64,000 nucleotides of DNA from Streptococcus salivarius. GTDB taxonomy: Bacteria > Bacillota > Bacilli > Lactobacillales > Streptococcaceae. Under the pieces are notes generated by a model. That model made no database searches. It saw nothing but the letters and a program-made list of their open reading frames with translations, and had not been told where the DNA came from. The number at the start of each line of letters is the position of its first letter. Position 1 is the stretch's first letter. The translations under genes and the position numbers were made by a program. Below are positions 53,410 to 63,857 of this stretch, one piece after another. The stretch is taken from positions 1,163,501 through 1,227,500 of the forward strand of contig NZ_CP015283.1 in assembly GCF_002094975.1 (NCBI RefSeq). Direction: 5' to 3'.

Positions 53410-54203
53410 TTACCTGGATGAGCGACGTTGTTGCTCTGTTAGAATGACTTCAAATAACAAGTTTCCAACCAAATTGAACATCAAATGCGAACGCAGATTT
53501 TCACGTTTTTTGGGGCATCATAGACAAAAATCATGTGATCACTGATTTTAGAAAGTAGGTGATTGCCTAAAGTAGTAATAGTTAAGACAGTTGCCCCATG
53601 TCTTTTGGCTTGTAAGATACTGTTATTGACATCCTTGCTTTTTCCACCGAGTGAGAAGACGATAATGACGTCCTGAGGTGTCACAATAACTTTAATACGT
53701 TCAATACTGAATTGTTCAAAATAATCGTTGGTCCAAATGTTGATCAGTTTCAATTTGCGGTTGAAGTCGGTCATAGGCATGTAACTAGATCCCACGCCGA
53801 TACAGAAAATACGTCTAGCCTCAAGAATCTTATCTGCAAAGCTTTGGAAATCTTGCTCTGAGAGGATGGATAAGGTATGTTCGAACTCGACGTGGAGTTG
53901 TTCTTTGAGTTGTTCAAAGGAGTTATGTTCTAATTTGGCTTGATTCTTCTTAAGTTCTTTTGATAAACGCAGGTCATACCGTAGTTCATTATAGGTCTGG
54001 TAACCTAGTTTCTTGCAAGCACGGATAACAGTATAAGAAGAAATAAAGAGTTCATTGGCAATAGCCTTGAGGGTAATATTTTCAACCTCTTCCTGACGCA
54101 TGAGATAATCTATAACTTCCTCTTACAGCTCAGTAAGTAGTGAATGGCTTAGATAGTTAGAATTTATTTTCAGTATGAGAAATTATCCTAAAAAAGACAT
54201 CAT
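53410..54203 (-). pseudogene. RpiR/MurR-family regulator, decayed
   Basis: The open part (54101-53481) encodes 206 residues: a helix-turn-helix (LKAIANELFISSYTVIRACKKLGY) and a SIS sugar-phosphate domain (RRIFCIGVGSS, VFSLGGKSKDVN). Both ends are broken. Beyond the early stop the frame shifts by one base and reads RENLRSHLMFNLVGNLLFEV to TAA at 53410-53412, consistent with one A lost from the A run at about 53507-53512. Upstream, LLTEL-stop-EEVIDYLMRQ is a TAA nonsense codon in a conserved segment, probably from CAA. The likely start MMSFFRIISHTENKF (ATG 54201-54203) is in yet another frame. The whole span fits a normal regulator of about 265 residues. RpiR proteins sense phosphosugars; this one faces away from the glucosyltransferase gene and may once have controlled it. 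Confidence 0.8.
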
Positions 54204-54517
54204 CTCTACAGCCTGATATATTGCTTAAGTTAGTGTTTTTAAGTGTTTCAAGAGGAGAAGTCTTAAGAATCTGGTCTTTTTCCATTAGATTCTCTTGGAT
54301 TAAGGTTAAAAGCAAAAAAGCTTATCAAGAATAATTCTAAATAGCTATAGTTTCCCAATTCTCTTTCCCTCAACGATAAAAAATGAATATTTTATATTTC
54401 TAAATACTCATCAAAAACTAATATTATTAAAACAACAAAAGGACTTTTCTAAAAAATATGAAAATTTATCGAATCTTATTGAAAAAAAGCTTTCAATGAT
54501 TTAGAATGAAGCTATAA
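54204..54517. other. Intergenic region upstream of the glucosyltransferase gene
   Basis: About 310 AT-rich bases between the decayed regulator and the GH70 gene. No gene is seen. The right end holds the promoter and inverted repeat listed separately. Confidence 0.5.
54478..54507 (+). promoter_or_regulatory. Promoter of the glucosyltransferase gene with overlapping inverted repeat
   Basis: TTGAAA (54479-54484) and TAGAAT (54502-54507) are separated by exactly 17 bases. The -35 box lies in a 7-bp inverted repeat, ATTGAAA (54478-54484) and TTTCAAT (54491-54497), with a 6-base gap, a shape typical of an operator. A repressor bound here would block RNA polymerase. The neighbouring RpiR-type gene is the obvious candidate, but it is decayed. 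Confidence 0.55.
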
Positions 54518-54541
54518 ATGGGAAAAAGGAGTCTTTTTATT

Positions 54542-57500
54542 ATGGACAAAAAAGTACATTATAAAATGCACAAAGTTAAGAAACAATGGGTAACCATCGC
54601 AGTGACAGGTTTGTCTCTCGGTGCAGTCTCAGCGGTTTCTTTAGGAACTAACGACGGTGTCGTTCAGGCAGACGAACATACGGATGCTACTGTAGCCATC
54701 CCCGATATTACTGTTGATACGGGTACTGTATCTAACGATACAACGGCTGCTCAGGATCCAACTACAGCAGTTGCAGCGACAAACGATGTCGCAACTGACC
54801 AAGCAACTCCAACAGCAACTTTCGATTTGACAACTGATACAACAAATACAGTTGCAGCGAATGCTGTTGATACGGTAGCGACTGTCGGTACTGATCGTGC
54901 GGCAACTACAAACGATACAACAGCAACCAATGATACAGCTGTTGATACAACAAATAACAATACTACAACTGACACAACAACAGTTACTGATCGCGCAGCG
55001 ACAACTGAACGTCGTGCGACTGGTGCTCGCCGTGGTCCTACAGGAGGCCGTCGTGCTACCCCAGTTAACGGCAATACAAATAATGCCAACAATACTGTCA
55101 CAGTAGTAAATAACGACCTTCCAGCAACTAATAATGTCGTAACTGATGGTCCAAGCCACATCAAAACTATTAATGGAAAACAATACTACGTTGAAGATGA
55201 TGGCACTATTCGTAAGAACTATGTTCTTGAACGTATCGGTGGAAGCCAATACTTTAACGCTGAAACTGGTGAATTGTCTAACCAAAAAGAATACCGTTTC
55301 GATAAGAACGGTGGAACAGGTTCATCAGCTGACAGCACAAACACAAACGTTACTGTAAATGGTGATAAAAATGCCTTTTACGGTACAACTGATAAAGATA
55401 TCGAACTTGTTGATGGTTACTTCACTGCCAACACATGGTACCGTCCAAAAGAAATCTTGAAAGATGGTAAAGAGTGGACTGCCTCAACTGAAAATGACAA
55501 ACGTCCATTGCTTACAGTTTGGTGGCCAAGCAAGGCTATCCAAGCGAGCTACCTCAACTACATGAAGGAGCAAGGTCTCGGTACCAATCAGACCTATACG
55601 TCATTCAGCTCACAAACCCAAATGGACCAAGCAGCACTTGAAGTTCAAAAGCGTATTGAAGAACGTATTGCGCGTGAAGGTAACACTGACTGGTTGCGTA
55701 CAACTATCAAAAATTTCGTGAAGACCCAACCAGGTTGGAATTCAACTTCTGAAAACCTTGATAATAATGACCACTTGCAAGGTGGTGCCCTTCTCTATAA
55801 CAACGATAGTCGTACAAGCCATGCTAACTCAGATTATCGTCTTTTGAACCGCACACCAACTAGTCAAACAGGTAAACACAATCCTAAGTATACTAAGGAT
55901 ACAAGTAACGGTGGTTTCGAGTTCTTGTTGGCAAATGATATTGACAACTCAAATCCAGCGGTTCAGGCTGAGCAGTTGAACTGGCTCCACTACATCATGA
56001 ACATCGGTACTATTACTGGTGGTTCTGAAGATGAAAACTTCGATGGTGTTCGTGTCGATGCCGTGGATAATGTCAATGCTGACCTTCTCCAAATTGCTTC
56101 AGATTATTTCAAAGCTAAATATGGTGCTGATCAAAGTCAAGATCAAGCCATTAAACACTTGTCTATCTTGGAAGCATGGTCTCACAACGATGCCTATTAC
56201 AATGAAGACACTAAAGGTGCCCAATTGCCAATGGATGACCCTATGCACTTAGCATTGGTATATTCACTCTTGCGTCCAATTGGTAACCGCTCAGGGGTTG
56301 AACCACTCATTTCAAATAGTTTGAATGACCGTTCTGAAAGTGGTAAAAACTCTAAACGCATGGCTAACTACGCCTTTGTTCGTGCTCACGATTCAGAGGT
56401 ACAATCAATCATTGGTCAAATCATCAAAAATGAAATCAACCCTCAATCAACAGGGAATACCTTCACGCTTGATGAAATGAAGAAAGCCTTTGAAATCTAC
56501 AACAAAGACATGCGTAGTGCTAACAAGCAATACACACAATATAACATCCCATCAGCATATGCCTTGATGCTTACGCATAAGGACACTGTGCCACGTGTTT
56601 ACTATGGAGACATGTACACAGATGATGGTCAATATATGGCTCAAAAATCACCATATTATGATGCTATCGAAACCCTCTTGAAAGGCCGTATCCGCTATGC
56701 AGCCGGTGGTCAAGATATGAAGGTTAACTACATCGGTTATGGTAATACTAATGGTTGGGATGCTGCAGGTGTCTTGACATCTGTACGTTATGGTACAGGG
56801 GCTAACAGTGCTTCTGATACTGGTACGGCAGAGACACGTAACCAAGGTATGGCAGTTATCGTTTCAAACCAACCTGCCCTTCGTTTGACAAGCAACTTGA
56901 CAATTAACATGGGTGCGGCTCACCGTAACCAAGCTTATCGTCCATTGCTTTTGACAACAAACGATGGTGTGGCTACTTACTTGAATGACAGCGATGCTAA
57001 CGGTATTGTTAAATACACTGATGGCAACGGTAATTTGACATTTAGTGCAAATGAAATTCGTGGTATCCGTAACCCTCAAGTTGATGGTTACCTTGCCGTT
57101 TGGGTACCAGTAGGTGCTTCTGAAAATCAAGACGTGCGTGTAGCACCAAGTAAAGAAAAGAACAGCAGTGGTTTGGTTTACGAATCAAATGCTGCCCTTG
57201 ATTCACAAGTTATCTACGAAGGTTTCTCTAACTTCCAAGACTTCGTTCAAAATCCATCACAATACACTAATAAGAAGATTGCTGAAAATGCAAACCTCTT
57301 CAAATCATGGGGTATCACATCATTCGAATTTGCACCACAGTACGTTTCAAGTGATGACGGTAGCTTCCTTGACTCAGTAATCCAAAATGGTTATGCCTTT
57401 ACAGACCGTTATGATATTGGTATGAGTAAGGACAATAAGTACGGTTCATTGGCTGACTTGAAAGCAGCTCTTAAATCACTCCACGCTGTAGGTATCTCAG

Positions 57501-58891
57501 CGATTGCTGACTGGGTTCCAGACCAAATCTACAACCTTCCAGGTGACGAAGTGGTTACTGCAACTCGTGTTAATAACTATGGTGAAACTAAAGATGGTGC
57601 AATCATCGATCATAGCCTCTACGCTGCTAAAACACGTACCTTTGGTAATGACTACCAAGGTAAATATGGTGGTGCCTTCCTTGATGAATTGAAACGTCTC
57701 TACCCACAAATCTTTGACCGTGTTCAAATCTCTACTGGTAAACGTATGACTACTGACGAGAAGATTACACAGTGGTCTGCTAAATACATGAATGGTACTA
57801 ACATTCTTGACCGTGGCTCAGAGTACGTACTTAAGAATGGCCTCAACGGTTACTACGGTACAAATGGCGGTAAGGTTAGCCTTCCAAAAGTAGTAGGAAG
57901 CAACCAATCAACAAATGGAGATAATCAAAATGGTGACGGCAGTGGTAAGTTTGAAAAACGTCTCTTCTCTGTAAGATACCGTTATAACAATGGCCAATAT
58001 GCTAAGAATGCCTTCATCAAAGATAACGACGGAAATGTTTACTACTTTGATAACTCAGGTCGCATGGCAGTCGGAGAAAAGACTATCGATGGTAAACAAT
58101 ACTTCTTCCTCGCTAATGGTGTGCAATTGCGTGATGGTTATCGTCAAAACCGTAGAGGTCAAGTATTCTACTACGACCAAAACGGTGTCTTGAATGCAAA
58201 TGGTAAACAAGATCCAAAACCAGATAACAATAATAATGCATCAGGCCGTAACCAATTCGTACAAATTGGTAATAACGTTTGGGCATACTATGATGGTAAT
58301 GGTAAACGTGTGACAGGTCACCAAAACATCAATGGTCAAGAACTCTTCTTCGACAACAATGGTGTCCAAGTTAAAGGGCGCACTGTTAACGAGAATGGTG
58401 CTATCCGTTACTATGATGCTAACTCAGGTGAGATGGCTCGTAACCGATTCGCAGAAATCGAACCAGGTGTTTGGGCTTACTTCAATAATGATGGTACGGC
58501 TGTAAAAGGTTCACAAAACATCAATGGTCAAGACCTCTACTTTGATCAAAATGGCCGTCAGGTCAAAGGTGCTTTGGCAAACGTAGATGGCAACCTTCGT
58601 TACTATGATGTAAACTCAGGTGAGCTTTACCGTAATCGATTCCACGAAATTGATGGTAGCTGGTATTACTTCGATGGTAATGGTAATGCTGTCAAAGGCA
58701 TGGTTAATATCAATGGTCAAAACCTCCTCTTTGATAACAATGGTAAACAAATCAAAGGTCATTTGGTTCGCGTGAACGGTGTTGTTCGTTACTTTGATCC
58801 AAATTCAGGTGAAATGGCTGTCAACCGTTGGGTTGAAGTGAGTCCAGGATGGTGGGTTTACTTTGACGGTGAAGGCCGAGGTCAAATTTAA
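54542..58891 (+). CDS. Glucosyltransferase (GH70 glucansucrase), secreted
   Basis: This enzyme makes glucan from sucrose outside the cell. The protein has 1449 residues from ATG 54542; the frame is open to ATG 54518, but AAAGGAG (54526-54531) lies between, so the downstream start is chosen. A signal peptide ends at VVQA-DE. A low-complexity Thr/Asn/Asp-rich region includes an Arg-rich block ([17 protein letters not shown]). The catalytic core has the GH70 motifs in permuted order: RVDAVD (nucleophile D506), EAWSHND (acid/base E544), AHDSEVQ (D617), then [10 protein letters not shown] (about 990). The C-terminal part carries cell-wall/glucan-binding repeats ([12 protein letters not shown] type). 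All catalytic residues are present. S. salivarius has several such enzymes (GtfJ, K, L, M and others); I cannot tell which this is, nor whether its glucan is soluble. Confidence 0.93.
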   Translation: MDKKVHYKMHKVKKQWVTIAVTGLSLGAVSAVSLGTNDGVVQADEHTDATVAIPDITVDTGTVSNDTTAAQDPTTAVAATNDVATDQATPTATFDLTTDTTNTVAANAVDTVATVGTDRAATTNDTTATNDTAVDTTNNNTTTDTTTVTDRAATTERRATGARRGPTGGRRATPVNGNTNNANNTVTVVNNDLPATNNVVTDGPSHIKTINGKQYYVEDDGTIRKNYVLERIGGSQYFNAETGELSNQKEYRFDKNGGTGSSADSTNTNVTVNGDKNAFYGTTDKDIELVDGYFTANTWYRPKEILKDGKEWTASTENDKRPLLTVWWPSKAIQASYLNYMKEQGLGTNQTYTSFSSQTQMDQAALEVQKRIEERIAREGNTDWLRTTIKNFVKTQPGWNSTSENLDNNDHLQGGALLYNNDSRTSHANSDYRLLNRTPTSQTGKHNPKYTKDTSNGGFEFLLANDIDNSNPAVQAEQLNWLHYIMNIGTITGGSEDENFDGVRVDAVDNVNADLLQIASDYFKAKYGADQSQDQAIKHLSILEAWSHNDAYYNEDTKGAQLPMDDPMHLALVYSLLRPIGNRSGVEPLISNSLNDRSESGKNSKRMANYAFVRAHDSEVQSIIGQIIKNEINPQSTGNTFTLDEMKKAFEIYNKDMRSANKQYTQYNIPSAYALMLTHKDTVPRVYYGDMYTDDGQYMAQKSPYYDAIETLLKGRIRYAAGGQDMKVNYIGYGNTNGWDAAGVLTSVRYGTGANSASDTGTAETRNQGMAVIVSNQPALRLTSNLTINMGAAHRNQAYRPLLLTTNDGVATYLNDSDANGIVKYTDGNGNLTFSANEIRGIRNPQVDGYLAVWVPVGASENQDVRVAPSKEKNSSGLVYESNAALDSQVIYEGFSNFQDFVQNPSQYTNKKIAENANLFKSWGITSFEFAPQYVSSDDGSFLDSVIQNGYAFTDRYDIGMSKDNKYGSLADLKAALKSLHAVGISAIADWVPDQIYNLPGDEVVTATRVNNYGETKDGAIIDHSLYAAKTRTFGNDYQGKYGGAFLDELKRLYPQIFDRVQISTGKRMTTDEKITQWSAKYMNGTNILDRGSEYVLKNGLNGYYGTNGGKVSLPKVVGSNQSTNGDNQNGDGSGKFEKRLFSVRYRYNNGQYAKNAFIKDNDGNVYYFDNSGRMAVGEKTIDGKQYFFLANGVQLRDGYRQNRRGQVFYYDQNGVLNANGKQDPKPDNNNNASGRNQFVQIGNNVWAYYDGNGKRVTGHQNINGQELFFDNNGVQVKGRTVNENGAIRYYDANSGEMARNRFAEIEPGVWAYFNNDGTAVKGSQNINGQDLYFDQNGRQVKGALANVDGNLRYYDVNSGELYRNRFHEIDGSWYYFDGNGNAVKGMVNINGQNLLFDNNGKQIKGHLVRVNGVVRYFDPNSGEMAVNRWVEVSPGWWVYFDGEGRGQI

Positions 58892-58910
58892 TCGTTTCTA
58901 AACTGTATGA

Positions 58911-58935
58911 ACCGAGACAGTAGTCTCGGTTTTTA
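58911..58935 (+). terminator. Terminator of the glucosyltransferase gene
   Basis: A 7-bp stem ACCGAGA / TCTCGGT with a 6-base loop and a short T tract, 20 bases after the stop. Confidence 0.8.
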
Positions 58936-59493
58936 TGGCATGTTTGGATTTCGTTAAGGATTTGGTGATGACTGAAACTAGTGATTTTAAAACTATTTTG
59001 AGTTAGTCATAATAGTCTGACAGTGGTCGTTACATCTGCAATCCCTTGAATAAGTCATCATGCAAAAAAAGTTATTAATTATTTACAACTTAATACGTGA
59101 AAGTTGAGAAACTAGGGAGTCTCATTAAATGGTTCCAATCTATTGATGAAGCATCAAAGTCATTCTATACTAAAAGCAATGCTAGTTAACTCTTAGCATT
59201 TCATAGTTGAGGGCCAGGCACAGACTTTTTCTGTGCCATTCTCTTAGGTTCTTTCCTTATAATCTAAGGTAAGGTTCTAGCCTTTCAAAGATGAGAAGTA
59301 GTTGTGATAGTTTATAGTGTATTTCTTAAGAGAGTGTCTTTAGGTAGAAAAAACTCCATTAAAGATTCGTCATTTATCATATCGGTGTAATCTCATTTTG
59401 ATGTCACTTTCATAAAACATTTGATAGATATTACACATTAAAACGCTATTTTTTCACTTGGGGGTTAAAATGATTAAAGTTCTTACACCTTAC

Positions 59494-59522
59494 TTGTAAA
59501 AATTCGATTCTCGTATTATAGT
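59494..59522 (+). promoter_or_regulatory. Candidate promoter of the MucBP-type gene
   Basis: TTGTAA (59494-59499) and TATAGT (59517-59522) are 17 bases apart. Transcription would begin near 59529, about 145 bases before the TTG start. Confidence 0.4.
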
Positions 59523-59534
59523 ATATATAAGAGA

Positions 59535-59559
59535 TATCAAAAAATTTAATTTTTTGATA
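59535..59559. repeat. AT-rich palindrome at the presumed transcription start
   Basis: TATCAAAAAA (59535-59544) and TTTTTTGATA (59550-59559) form a perfect 10-bp inverted repeat with a 5-base spacer, immediately after the candidate promoter. It could be an operator or a 5'-end hairpin that stabilises the mRNA. Confidence 0.5.
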
Positions 59560-59672
59560 AAAGCTTGTTAGCTTCTCTGAGGGAAAATGAAATCTTAATA
59601 GAAAAGATTTCCATGAGAACTTGGCAAGTATAGGATTTTATTTCTCATAAAAAGAAGAAAGGGGGAGTATTT

Positions 59673-62600
59673 TTGAGAGCCTATAGGGAAGATGCGACTG
59701 AAGCAGCAGCAAGAACTGCCGAAGAGCATGTCGCACACGGATCAGGGAACACTGATTTAGTTGATACTATAGATCTTTCTAAATTATTGACTAGCCCAAA
59801 ACGTCACTCTGACCACCGTGCCCCCTCTCCATTAGATTTTGCTAGAGCTGACGAAGCTCTCTTTGATAGTCATGCCCAATCGGAAACCGTGAGGATTCCA
59901 TCTAAGCAAGAGATTATTTTTCAAGGAGCGGATTCGCAAACTCCAGATTCTGAAGTCATGGAAAACCATGTCTTTACGGGAACTAGAGATAGGAAGACTG
60001 GTTTAATCGAATGGGACAAGGACAGTTATACCTATCCTAAGATACCGGTACCAGTTGTCCAGGGCTATTTCGCTGACCAAAAGGAAGCGGGTTTTAACGT
60101 TGTCACACCCTATGTGCCAACGGTAACGGAACATGTGACCTATAGGAAATTGGGACGCATTATCCCTGTGACAGAAGATGGGGAATATATTCCAGGTGCT
60201 TTGACTAAGCAGTATAACAATAACAAAAAAGATCCACGAAAGGCGGGTGAGACAGCAACACCAGCTGTTCAAGATTATATGACAGATATTAAAAGTGTAG
60301 TACCGAACAAACCAGGAGGGGATACTCCGGTTGTGTATCGTAAAATTTTCAAGAAAGCCAGCATCACTTATATTGATGAAACTACCGGAGCTTACTTGGT
60401 TAGTGACCAGTTGACCGGTGAATTGGGTGAAGCGATTGAATACGGAACAGCAACACGTATCAAGACTTTCAAGGACATGGGATATGACTTGATTCAGGAC
60501 GAATTCCCTAAAGATGCCATTTTTGATGATAAGGATATTGATGATCAAGAGTGGTTTGTTCTCTTGCAACACGATGTTGCCAAGGTAGGGCCTGACAATG
60601 AACAAGTCCCAGATGCTCCAATCAATCCTAATAATCCAGATGGACCTAAGTGGCCATCTAAGTATGCTTACGAGAAAGAAGTAAGCTTTACAGTCTTTTA
60701 CAAGAGTACAGATGGCAATGCGGATTTGCCGGATGCCGATGTGCAAAAGGCTTATTGGGTCCGTACCCTTACTTTTGACAAGGTCACAGGTGACCTTGTT
60801 GATGAGACAGAATGGTCACCAAACAAGACCAAGTATTATGACATCTATGCACCAGTTGTTTTAGGCTATTTTGCAGATAGAGTAGAGGTTAAAGGTAGAG
60901 AGGTTACTGAAGATAACATCGAAGAAACCATTATCTACGTTCCACTTGGTAAGATCATTCCTATTGATGCGAATGGACGCTTGATTCCAAACGTTCCAAC
61001 GCCAACCTTCAACAACGATGCTAATAACCCAACTAAGGTTAGTGAGACACTTGTTCCTCACATTCCGGGTTACCGTCCAATGCAACAAAGTGTCATGCCT
61101 GAGAGCTTGACAGACGATATTCTTGTTGAGTACACTCCAATCCTTGAAGATGTAACGCAACCAACCTTGCAAACTGTCTTCTTCAAAGGAGCTGGCGAAG
61201 CAACACCGTCTGTTAATATTCAGTCTGACTTTACCTTCACTGGTAAATACAACCAAGCAGAAGACACTTACACTTGGGATCAAGACAGCCATACCTATGC
61301 TAAGGTTAATGTCCCAGTTATCGAAGGTTACTATGCGGACAAGGCTGTGGCTGGTATGCAGGTTGTTACACCTGATAAACCAGAAGCCACAGACAGTGTT
61401 GTCTATAAAGAACTCGGTAAGATTATCCCTGTTGATACCTTTGGTAATCCAATAGCGGATGCAGAGCCAGTTCATTATGCTAATGATCCTCAAGATGCTA
61501 CGCAAGTTATTGAAACACCAGCACCACAAGTTGCTGGCTACCAAGCTGAAAGTGAATTGGTATTGCCAATTGACCTCAGCCTGGACCAAACTTTGGTTTA
61601 CGAACCAATCTTGGATGATATCACACAAGATACGAAACAAATGGTTACCTTCCAAGGTGCAGGCTACAAAGATCCAGTTATCAACATTCAAGATAGCTTC
61701 AGCTTCCACGGTAAGTTTAACCAAGTGGAACAAACAAGCACTTGGGATCAAGAAAGCTTCACTTATGATGTTGTAGAAGTTCCAGTTGTTGAAGGATTCT
61801 ATGCGGATAAACGTCAAGCTGGTGGTCTTGAAGTTCGCCCAGACCTTCCAGAAGTGGAAGATACAGTTACTTACACAGAACTTGGTAAGATTATTCCAGT
61901 AGATGAGTATGGTACACCTATTGAAAATGCACCTACTCCAAGCTACAACAACGATCCAGAAGATCCAACCATGGCTATGGAAACAGTCGTTCCAGATGTT
62001 CTTGGTTACATTTCTGAAAAGGCCTTTATTACTCCAGAACACCCAGGTCAAGATACCAACGTGGTTTATGCTAAGGATGAGCAAAAAGCTATTATCCTTT
62101 ACATGAATGAGCTTGATAAGTCAGAATTGACTCGTGATGTTGTTGTCGGAAGCTCAGGTGAGAAGATTGACTACTCTACTGATGAACAAATCGCAAACTT
62201 GCTCAAACAAGGTTATGAACTTGTTAACGATGGTTATGCAGAAGCCTTTGACCACACTTACAATGGTGATTCTGACTTTGATCAAGTCTTCGAAGTAGTT
62301 CTTCGTGAACGTTTGGTTCTTATCGACCCAGATATGCCAGCACCAGTTGCAGGTGAAGTCGTAGATCCAAATGATGTGAATAGCCCAGTTTGGCCAAATA
62401 GCGTAGAAATGCTTGAAAACCGTGCCGATGTGACACGTACCATCCAGTATGTCTTCGAAGAAGGTGGCTTGGCTAGCGACGACTACGTTGAAGTTCTTGA
62501 TTTCAAACGTTTGGCTAATGTTAACCTTGTGACAGGCGCTATCAATTATGAAGCATGGTCAAGTACTCAAGCTGGCTTCTCAGCTGTGCCTTCACCTGAG

Positions 62601-63656
62601 GTTGTCGGATTTACACCAGACCGTATAGAAGTCGCTGAAATGACAGAGGTTTCTGTGGAAACACCTGAAATCATGGAAGTGGTTACTTACCTCAAGGATG
62701 CTCAGAAAGCTACAGTCACTTATGTTGACGGTACAACTCGTAAGAAACTTGAAGTGGTCGACTTGCTTGGTAAATCAGGTGAAGTGATTGAATACTCAAC
62801 AATCGAACGTATCAAGTACTATAGCGACCGTGGTTATACCCTTCTTGCTGATGGCTTCACAAACGGTGTGATCTTTGATGGCGATTCACATGTTGACCAA
62901 AACTTCATGGTTACCCTTCGTCATGGTACCGTTCAAGTAGGTCCAGATAACATTCAAGAAGCTGGTACACCAATCAACCCAGCAAATCCTGATGGTGCTA
63001 AATGGCCAGAACGCGAAAGCTACATCAAAGACGTAACCTTCACAGTTCTCTACACATCTAGCGATGGACAAGCAGAACTTCCTGCCAATAACATCCAAAC
63101 TGCTCAATGGACACGTAGCTTGACTATTGATAAGGTTACAGGTGAAGAGCTTGGTTCAAGCTACTGGACTTCAAATAAAGGTCAGTTTGAAACAGTCATC
63201 ACTCCTGAAGTAGAAGGCTACAGCGCTGATAAGGACAAGGTTGAAGGCAAGACAGTAGGTCAACGTAACCTTGAGGAAACCGTTATTTATATCCCGCTTA
63301 CAGGCGATATTAACGGTAAACCTAAGGAAGACAAGGCAGACGATATCCTTGTTGAAGAAATCCAAGACCTAGAAGTTCTCGACCAAGTCGAAGAGCAAGT
63401 GGAAGCTCATGACGGACCAGTCACTTATGGACCAGGCGATGACTTTGAAGCACCTGTTTCAAGCCAAGCCGAGGGTAAAGGCTCTAAACACAAGATGCCA
63501 ATTAATCTCTCAAATGAGGAAGAAGCAAGCAAAGGTAAGATTGAAGAAACCATCAATATCGCAGGCTTCACCGTATCGGTAACAGGTCTAGGACTTGGCC
63601 GCAACGGACGTAAAAAGAAAAATAAAAAAGATCACAAAGATCAAAAGGACAAATAA
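59673..63656 (+). CDS. Mucin-binding (MucBP/Mub-type) repeat protein without recognisable signal or LPxTG
   Basis: A 1327-residue protein with repeated modules typical of MucBP/Mub proteins. Three copies begin at residues about 228, 804 and 1012 (KASITYIDETTG, KAIILYMNELD, KATVTYVDGTTRKKL), each followed by GYxLxxDGF-like and DQxFxVxLRH-like motifs. Between them are Mub B2-like units with IIPVDxxGxPIxxAPTPxYNNDPxDPT and GYxADK. No hydrophobic N-terminal signal is seen, and the C-terminus ends in a weakly hydrophobic stretch (INIAGFTVSVTGLGLG) plus a very basic tail, without LPxTG. TTG 59673 follows GGGGGAG and is the only start with a good binding site. An upstream in-phase ATG (59613) is cut off by TAG 59631. 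It may be a decayed surface protein or may leave the cell by another route. Binding of mucin is a family expectation only. Confidence 0.75.
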   Translation: MRAYREDATEAAARTAEEHVAHGSGNTDLVDTIDLSKLLTSPKRHSDHRAPSPLDFARADEALFDSHAQSETVRIPSKQEIIFQGADSQTPDSEVMENHVFTGTRDRKTGLIEWDKDSYTYPKIPVPVVQGYFADQKEAGFNVVTPYVPTVTEHVTYRKLGRIIPVTEDGEYIPGALTKQYNNNKKDPRKAGETATPAVQDYMTDIKSVVPNKPGGDTPVVYRKIFKKASITYIDETTGAYLVSDQLTGELGEAIEYGTATRIKTFKDMGYDLIQDEFPKDAIFDDKDIDDQEWFVLLQHDVAKVGPDNEQVPDAPINPNNPDGPKWPSKYAYEKEVSFTVFYKSTDGNADLPDADVQKAYWVRTLTFDKVTGDLVDETEWSPNKTKYYDIYAPVVLGYFADRVEVKGREVTEDNIEETIIYVPLGKIIPIDANGRLIPNVPTPTFNNDANNPTKVSETLVPHIPGYRPMQQSVMPESLTDDILVEYTPILEDVTQPTLQTVFFKGAGEATPSVNIQSDFTFTGKYNQAEDTYTWDQDSHTYAKVNVPVIEGYYADKAVAGMQVVTPDKPEATDSVVYKELGKIIPVDTFGNPIADAEPVHYANDPQDATQVIETPAPQVAGYQAESELVLPIDLSLDQTLVYEPILDDITQDTKQMVTFQGAGYKDPVINIQDSFSFHGKFNQVEQTSTWDQESFTYDVVEVPVVEGFYADKRQAGGLEVRPDLPEVEDTVTYTELGKIIPVDEYGTPIENAPTPSYNNDPEDPTMAMETVVPDVLGYISEKAFITPEHPGQDTNVVYAKDEQKAIILYMNELDKSELTRDVVVGSSGEKIDYSTDEQIANLLKQGYELVNDGYAEAFDHTYNGDSDFDQVFEVVLRERLVLIDPDMPAPVAGEVVDPNDVNSPVWPNSVEMLENRADVTRTIQYVFEEGGLASDDYVEVLDFKRLANVNLVTGAINYEAWSSTQAGFSAVPSPEVVGFTPDRIEVAEMTEVSVETPEIMEVVTYLKDAQKATVTYVDGTTRKKLEVVDLLGKSGEVIEYSTIERIKYYSDRGYTLLADGFTNGVIFDGDSHVDQNFMVTLRHGTVQVGPDNIQEAGTPINPANPDGAKWPERESYIKDVTFTVLYTSSDGQAELPANNIQTAQWTRSLTIDKVTGEELGSSYWTSNKGQFETVITPEVEGYSADKDKVEGKTVGQRNLEETVIYIPLTGDINGKPKEDKADDILVEEIQDLEVLDQVEEQVEAHDGPVTYGPGDDFEAPVSSQAEGKGSKHKMPINLSNEEEASKGKIEETINIAGFTVSVTGLGLGRNGRKKKNKKDHKDQKDK

Positions 63657-63696
63657 TATAAAGCCCTGAAAGACTCAGGCATGCCCAGACAGAAAG

Positions 63697-63733
63697 AAAA
63701 TCTCAAGTTGCGTTGTGCACTTGGGATTTTTTT
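63697..63733 (+). terminator. Terminator of the MucBP-type gene
   Basis: AATCTCAAGT pairs with ACTTGGGATT (one G-T pair) around a 10-base loop, followed by seven T. Confidence 0.85.
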
Positions 63734-63857
63734 GTGGATTATTTCTTATCTAAAATCAGATGTTTAAAGACTATCTCAGAATATTTTTTAATTAAAAATA
63801 TGTAAAACTATTAACTCTGATTTTTTTCCGAATATATATTGATAAACTACAATTATA

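Larger units (their letters stand above)
58936..59672. other. 737-base intergenic region before the MucBP-type gene
   Basis: No gene is supported. It contains two small hairpins, AATGCTA / TAGCATT near 59178-59200 and GGCACAGA / TCTGTGCC at 59217-59237, neither followed by a proper T run. An 8-codon frame begins at about 59470 after GGGGG (MIKVLTPYL), too short to call. A promoter and a palindrome lie at the right end. Just upstream of the next gene, ATG 59613 opens a frame (MRTWQV, then TAG, then DFISHKKKKGG) in phase with it. Confidence 0.45.

Noticed and set aside
54641-55285. Cys/Ser-rich minus-strand frames opposite the glucosyltransferase N-terminus
   Set aside because: These are shadows of the low-complexity Thr/Asp coding sequence; the plus strand has the signal peptide and is in frame with the catalytic core.
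59217-59237. GGCACAGA / TCTGTGCC hairpin as terminator
   Set aside because: It has a good stem but no following T run, and there is no gene end nearby.
59465-59505. Eight-codon frame MIKVLTPYL after GGGGG as a leader or signalling peptide
   Set aside because: It is too short, has no partner gene, and its end overlaps the candidate promoter. Chance is the simpler explanation.
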